DNA of 64,000 nucleotides from Cladophialophora immunda (taxonomy: Eukaryota; Ascomycota; Eurotiomycetes; Chaetothyriales; Herpotrichiellaceae), in contig NW_015622541.1 in the NCBI RefSeq assembly GCF_000835495.1, positions 5,704,001 through 5,768,000 of the forward strand, written 5' to 3'. Shown one piece after another: positions 21,489 to 33,456 of this stretch. The notes under the pieces are model-generated. The model was given only the letters and a program-made list of their open reading frames with translations. It did no database searches and was not told the DNA's origin. How positions within the stretch are numbered: position 1 is the stretch's first letter; each line of letters begins with the position of its first letter. Position numbers and translations under genes: made by a program.

Positions 21489-24430
21489 CTAGTCGTCATC
21501 ACTCAGGGCGCTCATCTTCTTGGCCAACGCTAATCCTTTTAGACCTCTCGTGTCCGTTGGATTTGGCGGTGCTCCGAATCCTCCAAATGCATCCGGACTT
21601 TCGGACGCATTCTCTTTCCGGGCCTGGACGACGAGCAATCCAGTCTGCAATTGTCTCTCCCGGACGACATTGACGAGTTGTGTGGCCAGTGGGCCCAAGG
21701 CGAGATTGTCCTCGCGTGCGGAACTCTGTCCGGCACCCCCAGATATAACCATCGAACTAGACATTGATGACTCTCCTGAAACGGTGTTGGCCGTCTGGCT
21801 ATGGGAGGTGCCTCGACCGATGATAACAAGCGTCTCCGCAGAGCTGGGCTCGGAAATCGCTGTCACGATTGCGTCCAGACCCGACAACTGCACGTCCACC
21901 ACTGTCACTCTGCCGTCGAAGCCACAATCCGCAATGCTGGATCGGAGGGCATCAAACTCAAAGTCGGTTGGTGTCCGGAGTGTATGCACCTTCGATAGGA
22001 CGGACATCTTGTTATCATGGTCGGTGTCTTCGGGCTGGTGATTGGCATCATCAAACTCGTGGCTAATTCTTGCGTTCAGAATCTTCAGATCAACCTTCTT
22101 ATTCTTGGCTAGCTGTAGACCGAGGCGCACTGCAAAGAGATCATCTTCGCTATTGCCTTGGTAGAGGGCGAAGAGCCGGGATCGTCCACTATCGGCCAGC
22201 TTGAAGTGGACCGTCGAGTTCATTTGATCCACGATACTGACTCCGGTAGTTGTCCTGTTTAGTTGTCGTGTCGGTCGGTCGAGCACCGGAGAGTCAATCT
22301 TCGATGCACCAGATGGCGTACAGAGGACTGTCTTGTCAAGAACAACCCCAATGTGGCTGGTCACCCTCCCTTTCTCAAAGATCTCTTGCGCAAGGGTCGC
22401 AAATTGCTTGTTCGCTAGCGGATCACCTGGCTTTGCATCGAACAAGCTAGGATACTCGGACAAAGTCCCAGTCTCGGACCAAGGGACCAACACGAGGTCG
22501 CTCTTGAGATCCCTTGCGCGGGACAACAACGTACCCGAGAAGCTGTGATCGGGCACCACAGCAATTTGTCCTCCCACTGCCATGTCGCACGATTGCCCAA
22601 AGGTACCAAACGCCTTGATGACCGGGTCCCGCCCAGCAAATTCCTCAATCTCCGAGACACGCATGACGCTCGACTCACGTTCCGTGAGCTCCATAAGACG
22701 AAGACCATGCACTTGAAGAGGGCGGCGGAGCCGGACTACTGAGCTGAGGGCTTGCGCATTCAACATCAACGGCTCGCTGTTTTTGGTCTGCTCCTGCGGC
22801 TCGACAGGTTCCTCCTCGGGTTTGTGCGCAAGTAGGGAGACCATGGTGAACAGGCCGGGAAGCCCGTCAAGGCGAAGATAGACCAGCACCTTCTTCGCAA
22901 CGTTTGTTTTGCGAAGAATGTCTGCCTCACTCGTAGAGTCCGTATCGTCAGTGTCGGGGTGAAGCTGGTTACCGTCCCAATCGATCTTGCCCTGCTTCCA
23001 AAGCTCCAATTTCCGCTGATACCAAGCCGGATAGAGCCACACAGTCAATGGTGTCGTCGCGAACGTGGTGATGAGGGCCATGACGACGAAGATTGTGAAG
23101 GTTCGGGTGCTGAGGATTTTGGCCTGTAGCCCGATATTGAGGACAATCAGCTCGACCAAGCCCTTGCACGACATCAGAACGCCAATTGTGAATGATTCTC
23201 GCCAGACTAGGCCATTCAAGCGGGCCGCCAGCGTTCCGCCGGCAATCTTGCCAACGAAGGCGACTGCACAAACCCCGACCACATAGCCCCATGTCAGGCC
23301 GTTGTTGAGAAGCCCAAGATTGGTGCCCAAACCTGACAGGGCAAAATAAAGGGGTAGAAAGAGAACGCCGACGAGATCTTCAATCTTTTCTGTAAGTTTG
23401 ATAGCAAAGCCTCCTTCATGAGGCAACATTAGCCCTATCATGAAGGCGCCGAAAATGGGATGAATTCCAATGATCCCGGTGAAGAATGCAGAGGCCAGGA
23501 CGAGGAGGATTGTTAATGCGACCACCGTTTGCGTCGGGCCGTTTGCGAGGCTCCCCGTCCTTCGAAGGAACCACATGACGACCGGTCGGACAGCAAAGAC
23601 CAAGAACAATGCGTAACCAATGGCGACGAGGAGGATCCATAAAGCGGTGAGGCCGGCGCCAGAGTTGACGAGGGCAACACAGAGGGCAAGTAATATCCAG
23701 CCGACGACATCATTACCGACCCCGGCTGAGAGCACGATAACCCCAACCGGAGTGCTGAGTAATTTCAGAGTAGTCAAAATACGGCAAAGGACGGGAAATG
23801 CCTAGGTTTGCTGAGTGATGATCTAGTACCACGAGAGGAAGGGAAACATACGGTGATTGCCATGGCCACGCCAATGAACAGCATGTACACACCAAAGCTA
23901 ATGGGAGCCAGACCAGAATCATTCCGGAAATCGCGATAGAGGCCCCATGCAATACCACAACCAAGGCCGAAAGGGATAGCCATTCCAAGAGCACCCACGC
24001 TGAGAGCGATGCGCCAGTTGCTGGCGAGAAAGCGCAAGTCGACTTCCAATCCAACGAGAAACAAGAACAGGACCAAACCGAGGTTGGCGGCCAGTGTAAA
24101 GGCTGGCATGGAACTGGTGGGAAATATGGCATTTGTGAATCCGGGAATCCTCCCCATCACGGACGGGCCCAGTATGATGCCAGTGATGACCTCGGCGATC
24201 ACTCTGGGCTGACGGAGATAGGCCAGCGGCACATGGATGATACGTGTGAGGATAATAACTATAGCGGCCTGGATGATGAAGAGGGTAATGGGATTCTTGG
24301 GGTCATAATGGGTGGGATTGAGGCCTTCAAAGACACCGCCTTGGGGAGTTGCTCGAGAGCTGGAGGTGCTTGTCGCTGCCGTGGCATTGACCGTCTTTGT
24401 GATGAAGTCGGTGACGGTAGCAGTGGCCAT
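21489..24430 (-). CDS. KHA1: K+/H+ antiporter, KHA1-like (CPA2 family)
   Basis: Two exons (24430-23852 and 23801-21489) joined across a 50-nt intron (donor GTATGT, acceptor CCTAG) give 963 aa. Kha1-type proteins exchange K+ for H+ in Golgi-like endomembranes and support pH and cation homeostasis. The membrane core (about 50-460) holds a dozen hydrophobic segments, including RQPRVIAEVITGIILGPS near 75-92 and GVGNDVVGWILLA, whose Asn-Asp pair sits where CPA antiporters carry their ion-binding acid. GIIGIHPIFGAFMIGL and SCKGLVELIVLNIGLQ are also typical. The soluble C-terminal half (about 470-963) has two weak universal-stress-like alpha/beta segments and ends in KKMSALSDDD. Yeast Kha1 is 873 aa, so the size fits. 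Confidence 0.94.
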
Positions 24431-25388
24431 GTTGGCCTGTGTGTTGGAGATTCAGTCGAGGCTCGACAAGTGGATTGGGACCGAAGGGTGAAAACAAGCA
24501 GGAGATAAAGGATGAGGTTGCGAGACGGAGATGGTGGTGCTTAAGGGACTGGCATGTGGGAGACTAGTGTCCGATGCGGTCAGCTGCATCGAGGGCAGCA
24601 GTGGATCCGCCTGGTGAGGCGGATGACTCTGGGTCTTTCTTGGTCTGTATGAGGACCAATCCACGCCGACACTGCGGTGATGAGGCGAGCCAGGTGCCAC
24701 TTTTAACAATCCCGTCTTGCCGTGTGGAGACTCGAGGGCGACAGAGAGAGGTCCTTGCAATGACCGGGGGAGGGGTCAGACGATGGAGCTTGTCTTTGTC
24801 CTGATCTCGTGGGGGTGGGCAGACGTTGGGCGGTGGTCGTCGTCGTGATGGTGGAGTGAGAACAGAAGGAAAAGCAGTACGGAGTATAGGCACAACATGG
24901 AGACTGGACGGCTCGGTGGTGAACAAAGGGAGAGGACGCAGTTTGTTTGGCGCATTGGCTAGCGTGGCGTGTTGTCGGCCAGGAATGTTGCCTGCGCCCC
25001 TCTTTTCCTCTTCACATGCGCAGGAATGGAGTTGAATTCCTTGTTGCCTGAGGCCTTGGAACTTCTTAACCCACAGGCCCAAGAGCCCCTTGGTCGGCCC
25101 AGTGATTGAAGGCACCGTGACCAACTCGCCACTCAGCAATGTGCATCCTACCTCCCATACGAGTCAAGGGTCTAGGCCCTTGCATTGTGGTTCCTCTTCT
25201 TTTTTTTTTTCCAAACGGGGATCTTCGGTCACCTCCCATGTAATAATATACCACGTTGGTTTTGGGCTAAATAAAGAGCAAACAGTGCCATGACGAGGAC
25301 GGATATTGTGAACTTGTGCTACACCCTCGGAACATCGCCCCAACTCTCGGGTCGTACGCCAACTCAATCAACTGAGTCGCCTCGCTCT
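24431..25388. other. Intergenic: KHA1 promoter and 3' flank of the NTF2-like gene
   Basis: Both neighbours are on the minus strand. The KHA1-proximal part (24431-24900) should be promoter and leader. No gene is supported; the open frame at 24564-25139 is low in complexity. Confidence 0.5.
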
Positions 25389-26123
25389 TCAATACTTTGT
25401 TCCGTTCGCCCTCACAATCTGCCATCCCACATCCTTGGCCCACGCAAGGCTGTTAAACTCGACCATGGCCATGATGATCTGCTCCTTGTCCTCAGTAACG
25501 TACAGCAGGTCGACCCCTCTCACGTCCTCGGCCCCCGAGCCTACTCCACTGGCAGCCCAGTAGAACGCAATCCGACTGCAATCGTGGAAGACGTCCAAGG
25601 TGGTCAAGAGCGGAATGGGTGGGTTGTTTAGCACGGCGGCGATGAAGCTGTCCTTGCCAGAGAAGGTGGCGTTTCCCAACTGCTTCCAAGTTACCGATTG
25701 ATCAGGGCTTGATGAGTGCTTGAAAAAGAGGATGGAAAGAAAAGCTTTGGTGGTGAGACGTACCGAATTTCCAGCTAGAGAATTGATCGAGTCACTTGTT
25801 TCCAGGTACTCATCCGCAATCAACGCCTGAGCTGTGGCACTCGCGCTCGCTCGATCCGGTGAGCTAAGGATAGTCTTCCACGCACTGACTATGTTTGTCG
25901 CTTGGGCATCACTTAGGCATCCTAGTACAGTGGACGGCGTGGCTTGAGGAAGGCTTGGAGTAACCGTGACTGTGATGGGCGGAACGATAACACTTAAGGT
26001 CGACGTCGTGGTATTGGTATCAACGACTGTTGGACAGAGTTTGTTCGCTCGACCAAGCAGGTCAAGGAAAGCGGCTGATGAAGCCGATGCGAGAAGAAAC
26101 ACTGCAACGGCGCTTGTCCACAT
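25389..26123 (-). CDS. Small secreted NTF2-like fold protein, function unknown
   Basis: The first 17 or so residues (MWTSAVAVFLLASASSA) form a clear signal peptide, followed by a Thr/Val-rich spacer. From CLSDAQATNIVSAWKTIL the sequence resembles the SnoaL/NTF2-like family of secreted fungal proteins, with D-C-S-RIAFYW and a closing GWQIV strand. The frame runs through as 244 aa, but a GTACGT donor at 25763 and a CAG acceptor at 25680-25682 mark a probable 84-nt intron in phase. Removing it gives 216 aa and restores the usual NSLAG-x-LGNATFSGKDSF spacing. Both versions are in frame, so only transcript data can decide. The fold is used by several unrelated enzymes and binding proteins, and no catalytic residue can be assigned. 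A TATA-like element lies about 80 bp upstream. Confidence 0.75.
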   Translation of the reverse strand: MWTSAVAVFLLASASSAAFLDLLGRANKLCPTVVDTNTTTSTLSVIVPPITVTVTPSLPQATPSTVLGCLSDAQATNIVSAWKTILSSPDRASASATAQALIADEYLETSDSINSLAGNSVRLTTKAFLSILFFKHSSSPDQSVTWKQLGNATFSGKDSFIAAVLNNPPIPLLTTLDVFHDCSRIAFYWAASGVGSGAEDVRGVDLLYVTEDKEQIIMAMVEFNSLAWAKDVGWQIVRANGTKY

Positions 26124-26677
26124 CGTGATCGTGAAAGAAGGGAATGAATAACGTGGCCGATGTCCATAAGGCAGACCTTGGGAACAATGGCTACGCTCTT
26201 ATTATAGCAGAGTGTACCTAGGTAGTAACAATCCCTTTTTCATCAAGCACCATGCCGTGTGGTATCTGAGACATGGCCGTCGCGACGAACTCGTCGTGTC
26301 ACCCGAACTCCGACATTCTTTCAACCATTGCCGTAGTCGCTTTGCAAAACAAGCCAGGAGATTTTTGGTCAACCTCAACCAGAAACCCCCCTTCCCGGCA
26401 TCCGATTCGTAATTCTGTTCCTATTAAAATTGATATTTCAGGTGATTTTGTTTCATATGTGCAGACAAAAGAGCACAAAGTCAGACATGGCCAGGGGTAT
26501 ATGGGTTGAGAAGTCCCGCTCCTTGCTTCAGGACGCTATATATAGACTTCTTCAATATAAAGAAACATCCAATGTGAAGGTGTCGCTCAGGAACGTGCAA
26601 CAACAAGGGCCAAGTCAAAGACGATATTATAGCCCAAGATTTCGAATGTGAATGGTAAATATTCATCAGTATAAACA
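26124..26677. other. Promoter of the NTF2-like gene and 3' flank of the PHD gene
   Basis: A 554-bp stretch between two leftward genes. It is richer in A+T than its surroundings around 26420-26660. Apart from the TATA-like element, nothing specific was seen. Confidence 0.5.
26199..26206 (-). promoter_or_regulatory. TATA-like element of the secreted NTF2-like gene
   Basis: Minus-strand TATAATAA lies 76-83 bp upstream of the start codon at 26123, a typical distance for a fungal TATA box once a short leader is allowed. Confidence 0.45.
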
Positions 26678-28479
26678 TCACCGATGCCGCTTGGCCTTGT
26701 GTGCCAGCGGGCTTGCATTCGATGGGAGAGCAGACGGTCGCAGCAAGTTATGGCCCGGGCGCACTGGGGTCTGTGTGCAGAAACCACAGATATATGGCTC
26801 GGGCCTCCTCCGATGGTCGATGCCCACACAGGTGGTGTGTAGCCACTTCGAGCACGAATCGCTGCAGCAGGCCATGTCAGTGAGTGCAGCAAAGTAAATG
26901 GAGTGACCTATCATCCATTTACACCATTGGAGGATTGCATGACTTACCACTGAATCATGGGCACCGATCCGTCAAGCATCGAAGATTTGCAGAAGCAACG
27001 CATGCTCACGTTGCTTGCGAGACTTTCCCTGTCAGTGCTCGGCGTGGCTAAATCTGGATCCGTGATTGTTGTTGGCGAGACGTTGTACAAAGCATATTGG
27101 GTTTGCTGTAAGGGAGGAGAGGAATGTAATTGCATTGGATTGTTGTTGTCCCCTTGGGCCGATGTGGACCGAGACCGATCTTGGATTATGGCTCGCAATG
27201 CATGTTGGGCATCACCACTGGTCTCTTCCTCCATTAGCGTGTCGTCTTCAATCGTAGAGCCAAGAATGGGCCGCTGCCTCCGACCATGATGTGCATCATT
27301 TCCTCTGGTATTCGATGCACTAGAGGCAGAGCTTTGATAAGATGACTGTCTTGCAGAATTGACCGAGGCCATGGTGGAACGAGAACTGGTCTTTGAATGA
27401 CCATAGAGCCCATCCGATTGAGCTTGATCCCGATGGCCCGCGAGAGCAAAGGAGTTGCTCTGGCTGTGGAGGATGTCAAAATCTCCCTCATCAAAGGACT
27501 CAGCCCCGCTGTCCGACGGTTCATCAAGGTCCATGTCCCCAGCATCTTGAGTCATGACTGTCTTGGCCACGCCATTTTCGTCAATTGCAAGCGACAAAGA
27601 TGCTCGCTTGGCATTGCGGCTGCTGGTGAGAGCTCGCGAGATGGGGTCCGCGTTAGGCTTCAGGGGAGATGAGCGCCCTGATCGGTGTCGATTCTGTTCA
27701 AATAGTATGGGAGAGTTGCGTCCTTCACGGTTGCCCTGGGTCTGGAGTTTCAGGCTGCGATCATTCCGCACTCCAGTGTGTGTCAAGCTCCGCTTGAGAC
27801 CCGGTCTACTATCCTTCTTGGGGGTGATAGGTCGTTTTAAAGCTTCCATTACCGATCGAGTGATGGATGGTTTCTTCATCTCCGTTCGCCGTGTGCGCTT
27901 CATTTCCTCCTCTCGCCTGGATTCCTCGATCTGATGCGCATAAGCCGGTCGTTCGGGAACAGCGATCTGAGAGAAGCGACTCGAAAATTGGTCCACGCTG
28001 CCAAATCGTCGTGCTGGTGAGCTAAGAAACATGCTCGGGTTCTCCATCTGTGGTTGAAACATCCGGGGGGAGGTCGTGAATGGGGCAGGAAAGGCAGAGC
28101 TGTCGACATTGGAGTAGCTGGCGGAACGGGGCAGGCTGGGCAAGTCGTAAGGCTGCTCTTCCAATAGCGCATCTTGTGCAACAAAGCTGGGTACCACTGT
28201 GGACGAAGAGGCAAACGAGCTGCTTAGTGCCACTGGACTGTAGTGAAATGCACCTTGATATTGTTGGGATAGAGAGGGATCATTGAAGTCCACATGAGAG
28301 GGATCCCAAAAGAGCCTTTGACTCGTGTATATGGGGGCCGTCACCGGCCCTGCGGAGAACTGGTGAGCATACATGTCTGGAGAGAGCTGCAATGTTGGAA
28401 AAAGGCCCGGAGACTGTTGCTGCATATATCTGCTCGGTGTTTCTGGGGGTCCCATCGAGGGCCTCTGATTTGAAGACAT
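26678..28479 (-). CDS. PHD-finger protein with a C-terminal finger, function unknown
   Basis: Two exons (28479-26948 and 26861-26678) with an 86-nt intron (GTAAGT donor, CTGCAG acceptor) give 571 aa. The intron falls inside the finger: the first exon ends at MIQ and the split codon supplies the third Cys. The PHD has ligands C495-x-C497, C511-x2-C514, H519-x2-C522 and C536-x2-C539, with Trp517 before the His, as in fingers that read methyl-lysine. The first 490 residues are Ser/Pro/Gln-rich and mostly disordered, with a basic segment around 200-300 (SITRSVMEALKRP, KKDSRPGLKRSLTH) and an acidic DMDLDEPSDSGAESFDEGDFD patch. It is probably a nuclear chromatin or transcription factor. An upstream in-frame Met at 28536 would add 19 residues; MSSNQRPS was preferred because it precedes the Pro/Ser-rich start smoothly. 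Confidence 0.82.
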
Positions 28480-31400
28480 AGTGAAGGGCACCAGGCTTTT
28501 AGCGTATATATCACCGCACCTGGATGTACTCTGCAACCGAAAGTGAGCACCCCTTTCGAACTCAAAGTCTCTGTAAGGCTTCAGCTATGTAGGTGCGGTC
28601 ACGATGCTTCGATATGATGAGCCGGATCGTGGTGCTTCCTGGGGGGCACTGGTCTCAGCCTCAAGGCTTATGGTACCCTATCACGACGTGCAGACCGATC
28701 GCTTTTGCCCGTATCTTGTGAGTGATAGCCCTCCTCTTGTCCAACCTCAGAAGAAACTCCTGCGACGACAGGCTCGGGATATTCGACTTCGGTGTGGGAC
28801 CCGGATACGCTCCGCCGATCATGGAAGTCTGCGAACTGGCAAGATGATATCTAAATCAACGGTTAGCTTGATCCGAACGATGGACAGAACAGCAATCTTC
28901 TTTCCAACCCCTTCCTTACTTGATTGACTAAAGATCCACTGAGATCATCCTCCTCAATAGGGATGGCTGCAGCAAAGGCAGTGTCACCTGCGTTCAGAAC
29001 AATCGTCCTCCTCACTCTCGGATTTCTCAGAGAGCCTATAACCGAAATCAATTTTAAGTTGGTCTCCTGCGCCGTATATGCCTTGCAAGATAAAGTTGGG
29101 TGGGAGGGCTACAAGAATTTTGGAGAGAGGTGGTCCGTCCGTCAGTGAGGAATGCCCGCACAATAATGTGGTCAGGGAAGGGTTGACGATGCATTCAATC
29201 GGGGTTGCAGGCTGGAAGGAGGTCTTTTCCGACTGACGACTTCTATCCCCTTGAGACACTTGGAGTCATCTGTAAGGCCTGCGCGGTCGTGGTCATGATT
29301 GGGCAGGCAGAGACGCAGGCGGGAAGTCGAACGAAAGCAGGCAAGGTTAAGCAAAAAATGGAATTGAACCTGAAGTGGGATGGGTGGATTGTGGATAGAA
29401 ATTCTGACAGGGACTGGGCTTGGAGAGGAACCCAGAGGCCGGCTTCCAGATGACAGAAGTGGTGAATTGACACATGGGTAGAGACATGGCATTGGACAAT
29501 ATGATGGTGGAGGTTCGCTTGTCGCCATTGTTCGCTATAATACGAGGCAGAAGCGGGCTTCCTGGGCCGACAGGATATTTTTTTTGTTGGCGCAAAGCCT
29601 CTGGGCTGAGGGGAGCCTACGAGGAGTTAGGGACTTGTGAATGATTCGTGGTGTGCCAGAAGGGCGGGAAAATGATAATCATTGGCACGCGAGCCCGGAT
29701 GCGAGATAATGGGGCACGGAGGAATCAGATAGCGTCGGTACCACAGTTCATAAGTACCATGGACCCTAGACGGGTCTCTGTGGATGAGCTGTACTCGTAG
29801 GGCCAGGGCGTCATCATCGCCAGGCACTCAGGCACTCAGGCACCCAGGAACCCTCAGGTACCCTCACTAGCCCCGACACCTGGGCTCCTGCCTACTACTC
29901 GTTGCTAGGCGTTCAGGAACAAGAACTTCACCTACGACTTAGCGGTGCGTTGGTGCATTGGTACACTGGGTCGCCCCCCCTGCTGCCCTGGCTAAAACTG
30001 CAACCTTCTCTTCCCACCCGCCCTGTCGTGCCCTGATAGCCATCGCTAAATTCTCCCCAACTTTTTCTTTCCTCCGCTCGGTGGCTTCATTCCAATTTCC
30101 ACGCTGGCGACGCTGGCGACATGGTGGGATTCCTCATTGCCGATCTCCTGCTATCGATCGATATGTCCGTATCAGTGACGCTGCCATGGCTATCAGGTGT
30201 GAGTTCAGGAAACCTGATCCGCCTGCTCGTTGAGCGGTGACATTCTGCTGGCGACACAGAACTGAACGATTTGAGAGGATAGGAAAAGACGAAACAACGG
30301 TCACGCACCCTGCGAGGTAAATGCTGATTCACCAGAGCATGGTGACCCGAGTGGTCACTCGTCAATCTCCCAACCCCAATGACAAGTTCGCATGTGAAAG
30401 ATGTTCAAGCCACGGGAACTCCATGTTCAAAGGCGCCTTCAACACTTGCCTCTTCGCTAACCTTACGTGCAGTATGCATATCCGAGGGGGGGGGGGGGGT
30501 CCGCCACTCCTACCGTTCAACAAAACCCCTGACGATGAAGCTGGGCATCAGCTTCCCTTTGCCAGCTATCGGACATGGTTCCTTCTTGTTTCGGTTAATG
30601 ACCATCTTCAGGTCTCCCTCGGTGTCTCTCAACCTTCTACAATGCCCCTCCTCGTCCATGTCCTTTAGTCAAGTTGACCCGCCAAATTTGAGACCTCTCA
30701 AGCTTCGCTAGAGCGGATTTATCCTTGCTGGACCACGCTGTGGCGTCGCGAGGTTTTGGCTAATTCCCCGGACTTCACGAGAAAGGGGCAATCGACCCCT
30801 CACACACATGAGAGCATTTCATTCGATGCGAGGAGTTTCAATGCTCACCATGGGGTTTGACAAAGGTGGGATTCCCTGTCCGCAGCGAAGTTGTTTTGGC
30901 TTGGGGTAGCTTTGGAGTAGGAGCAATCGAGGAACAATCATCCAGACGGCCTCATTGTCCCGCGAAGGAACGCATGAAACAGTTCTCCTATTGAGCCGTG
31001 GTGGGGTTCACCGCACGCAATAGTATCCACGATGAACGGAATGCCTAGGTACCTATGTAGTCGGCACAGGCAGAAAACTGGGGATCGTCGAATCATCTCC
31101 GATCACTCGCCAACAATGCCGCTATCTTTTCATCCGATGTTGATACGCTGTCTTTGATCTACGCTGCATTTCTCCAGTGCGTGCTCCAGCTGTCAAAAGA
31201 TCAAACTTCATGACTGCCCTCCCTGAAGTACAATCAAGGTGTTAAGGGTTGAGGCTAGAAGAAATCCGCACCAGAGCGGCTGTCATATCGGTGGGTTCTC
31301 ATCTCGGGGAATGCCATAATCCTATAGCATCTGCGCTTGAGCAGGGGGCCTACGATTCACCGGACGCTGACAGGTCTCGTCAAGCCCTTTCTCAAGGCTA

Positions 31401-32497
31401 TCCAACTTTCTTCAAGAATGCGTGGCCGCTCCCACGGACATCTGCCACGGCTTCTTACCGATTTTCGCCCTCGACAATATCTTTTGCGAAAGTCCCGGTT
31501 CGCCCGCTCCAGGTCTGCACTTGTGCTGACATGAGGAAAATCAGACTGATCCTGTTCTCGAACGCCAAAGTCCTACAATACGGATAGAGGTCTTCCGAGA
31601 CCATGCGTCGATACCGACGGTTTTTTCCATGCTACTTTGTCATGCTTGACCCTGCACCAGCACCCTGACGATCAGCAAAGATACTCACGGGCCGTTCCAG
31701 GGGAGCACTCTCTGGCAGAAGCATCCTGGACTGGTATGCGGCTCCGACGTCTTGCAGCCAACTATCAGTCAGTCTTAAGAAGAAGTCCCGGCGACTTTTA
31801 CAGGGAAGGGAAAAGAGTCCTCGTAACATCTGTGTGTCAGAGGTACAATGTTCGTGGATCTGGCGTTCACCGCAGGTTCTAGGATGATGTATACATCTCT
31901 GGGGACGAGGAATGGCAGCACTGGTGCTCCGTCCTGAGGTTTGCAACTTGGTATAAATGGCGCCCTCTTCATGATAGTATCGCTTGTTAGACATCCTCAG
32001 CCAGGGGGCCCGTAGCTTGAACCTTCGTCCCCAGATCCAAGGTTTGAATTGGTGGTGGGGTGAGGCTGCATGGGAAATATTCAGGAATCGACCTACGTCC
32101 CTCCAGAAACATAGATTATGGTGCGATCAAAGATCAGCAATGTGGCACATAGCACATGGTCTTCGACCCCTGCAATCACGGACACTGAATCCGATGTGAT
32201 CTACAATCCCCTTTAACCACTGTCTCGGCCTCGATTGAGAAAAGTTGTTGGAAAAGGGCACTGAGTTGAGAGGTTGCAGACCACGGACAAAAAGATGTCG
32301 GTCGATTCCTGAACTGCGTACTCCGTACCACCGGACAATCCGCTACTGCAGAGCACTGGGCGCACAGATGCGCAATTTGATGACCGCAGTCCCAGTCCCG
32401 TCCTAGACCTTGAGACTCTGAACCTCACCAACAACTACTAGTTGCTCGCGTCCCATCTCCTTCAGCAACAGCAGAGGCAGTCAAACCCACGCTGATC
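28480..32497. other. Gene-poor stretch between the PHD gene and a small membrane-protein gene
   Basis: About 4 kb with one candidate gene (28668-29296, listed separately). From 29.3 to 32.5 kb open frames are short on both strands and no family is recognisable. Small repeats occur: CACTCAGG-like units at 29822-29857 and a G14 run at 30486-30499. No tRNA T-loop motif or transposon end was found by eye. Confidence 0.5.
28668..29296 (-). CDS. Possible multi-exon small gene, unknown function (structure uncertain)
   Basis: The best-supported part is the last exon, 28835-28668 (55 codons plus stop, hydrophilic, ending in RRDRVP). It is separated from upstream coding sequence by an 84-nt intron with GTAAGG donor at 28919, AGCTAACC branch site and TTGCCAG acceptor. 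Upstream, 28920 to about 29010 reads as a protein-like frame containing NAGDTAFAAAIPIEEDDL. Further upstream, about 29230-29010 reads in another frame as PPNFILQGIYGAGDQLKIDF. The two frames meet near 28990-29040. They could be joined by a very short (28-nt) GTGAGG...CGCAG intron, by a misread splice pattern, or by a frameshift. An ATG at 29294-29296 (MTTTAQALQM) follows a pyrimidine-rich leader and could be the start. No known family was recognised. Confidence 0.33.
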
Positions 32498-32854
32498 ATG
32501 TCTGCAGCCCTCAGGACCGTCCCGGTCTACATGCTCGCGTCCGTCGTCCTCCTCGGCGCCTTTTCCCGCTTCACCCACGGCACGTACACGCCGATATGGT
32601 ACGCGTTTCAGGAATACCACTTGCCGGACGACGGCTCGACGGCCGCGACGGTCACGCCCGTCATCGACACCCTCATCGGGCTGACGCTCCTGTTCGGGGC
32701 GCGGGCCCTGAGGCTCCTCGCCGCGTCGATCAGCCTGTTGTTCTTCACTGCTGGGCTGGCGATGCAGATTCAGGCGGGGAAACAGTACAAAGGCGATGTG
32801 GCCCTGGTTGTGCTGGCCGTGGCGGCTGTCGCGAGGTTGCTGTTTTCGAGATAG
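32498..32854 (+). CDS. Small four-helix membrane protein, DoxX-like, function unknown
   Basis: A single-exon protein of 118 aa. Hydrophobic segments lie at about 9-25, 53-66, 70-88 and 99-116, giving three or four membrane spans. The arrangement (short N-terminus, YTPIWYAFQEYHLP loop after the first span, paired helices) resembles small DoxX-like fungal proteins. GC content and codon choice at third positions are higher than in the flanking gene-poor region, which supports coding. The gene is convergent with the UBX gene. No catalytic residue or pathway can be assigned. Confidence 0.7.
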   Translation: MSAALRTVPVYMLASVVLLGAFSRFTHGTYTPIWYAFQEYHLPDDGSTAATVTPVIDTLIGLTLLFGARALRLLAASISLLFFTAGLAMQIQAGKQYKGDVALVVLAVAAVARLLFSR

Positions 32855-33456
32855 ATATAGGAAAGGGAAAAAAAACCAGGAAGGTCTAGAACGGGCAAAT
32901 GCTGTGCGACCCCTTGTGAGAGGCGCAGAGGGGACTGGCATGTCTGCCAACTTCACACGCCCGTGGCATTTTGGGATGTGCCTGACTTGGGCGGCGTGAT
33001 CCTAGGAGGCGCTGCATGAAGACAGCAGCAGTGAGAGAACCACCACGACGTCTGTTGTGCCCTTTCCGGGAAGAGTCGATGGTCACCACCATGTCTTTGA
33101 CATGGGTGGCCCTGTGGTGGTTTGGCGAAGTAAGTAGAAGATCTGGGACTGCATGCTTCTTACGACCCATGCTTGTGTTTCCAAGCTCCAGTGACTCGTT
33201 GAACATAACAAACTTGCAAGAGAGTAAAGAATCTTTCCGATCAGGACTTTCAATCCCATCACCAGAATGGACAAAGGCCTCGCTTATTATCAGAGAAAAT
33301 AAAATCCTGGCCGCCTCCTGCTAATACTCACCAAATGCTACATACTCGAAGATCTGGCGCTTCTATAAAGGCTGCAGTGGGCGTCCGCTTGTCCACCAAA
33401 CCTTCTAGGGCCAGCCAAGTCTATTTCAATGGTGCAAACACAGCACCCATAATGCC
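32855..33456. other. Convergent 3' region between the small membrane protein and the UBX gene
   Basis: A 602-bp spacer holding both transcript ends. Nothing further was recognised. Confidence 0.55.
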
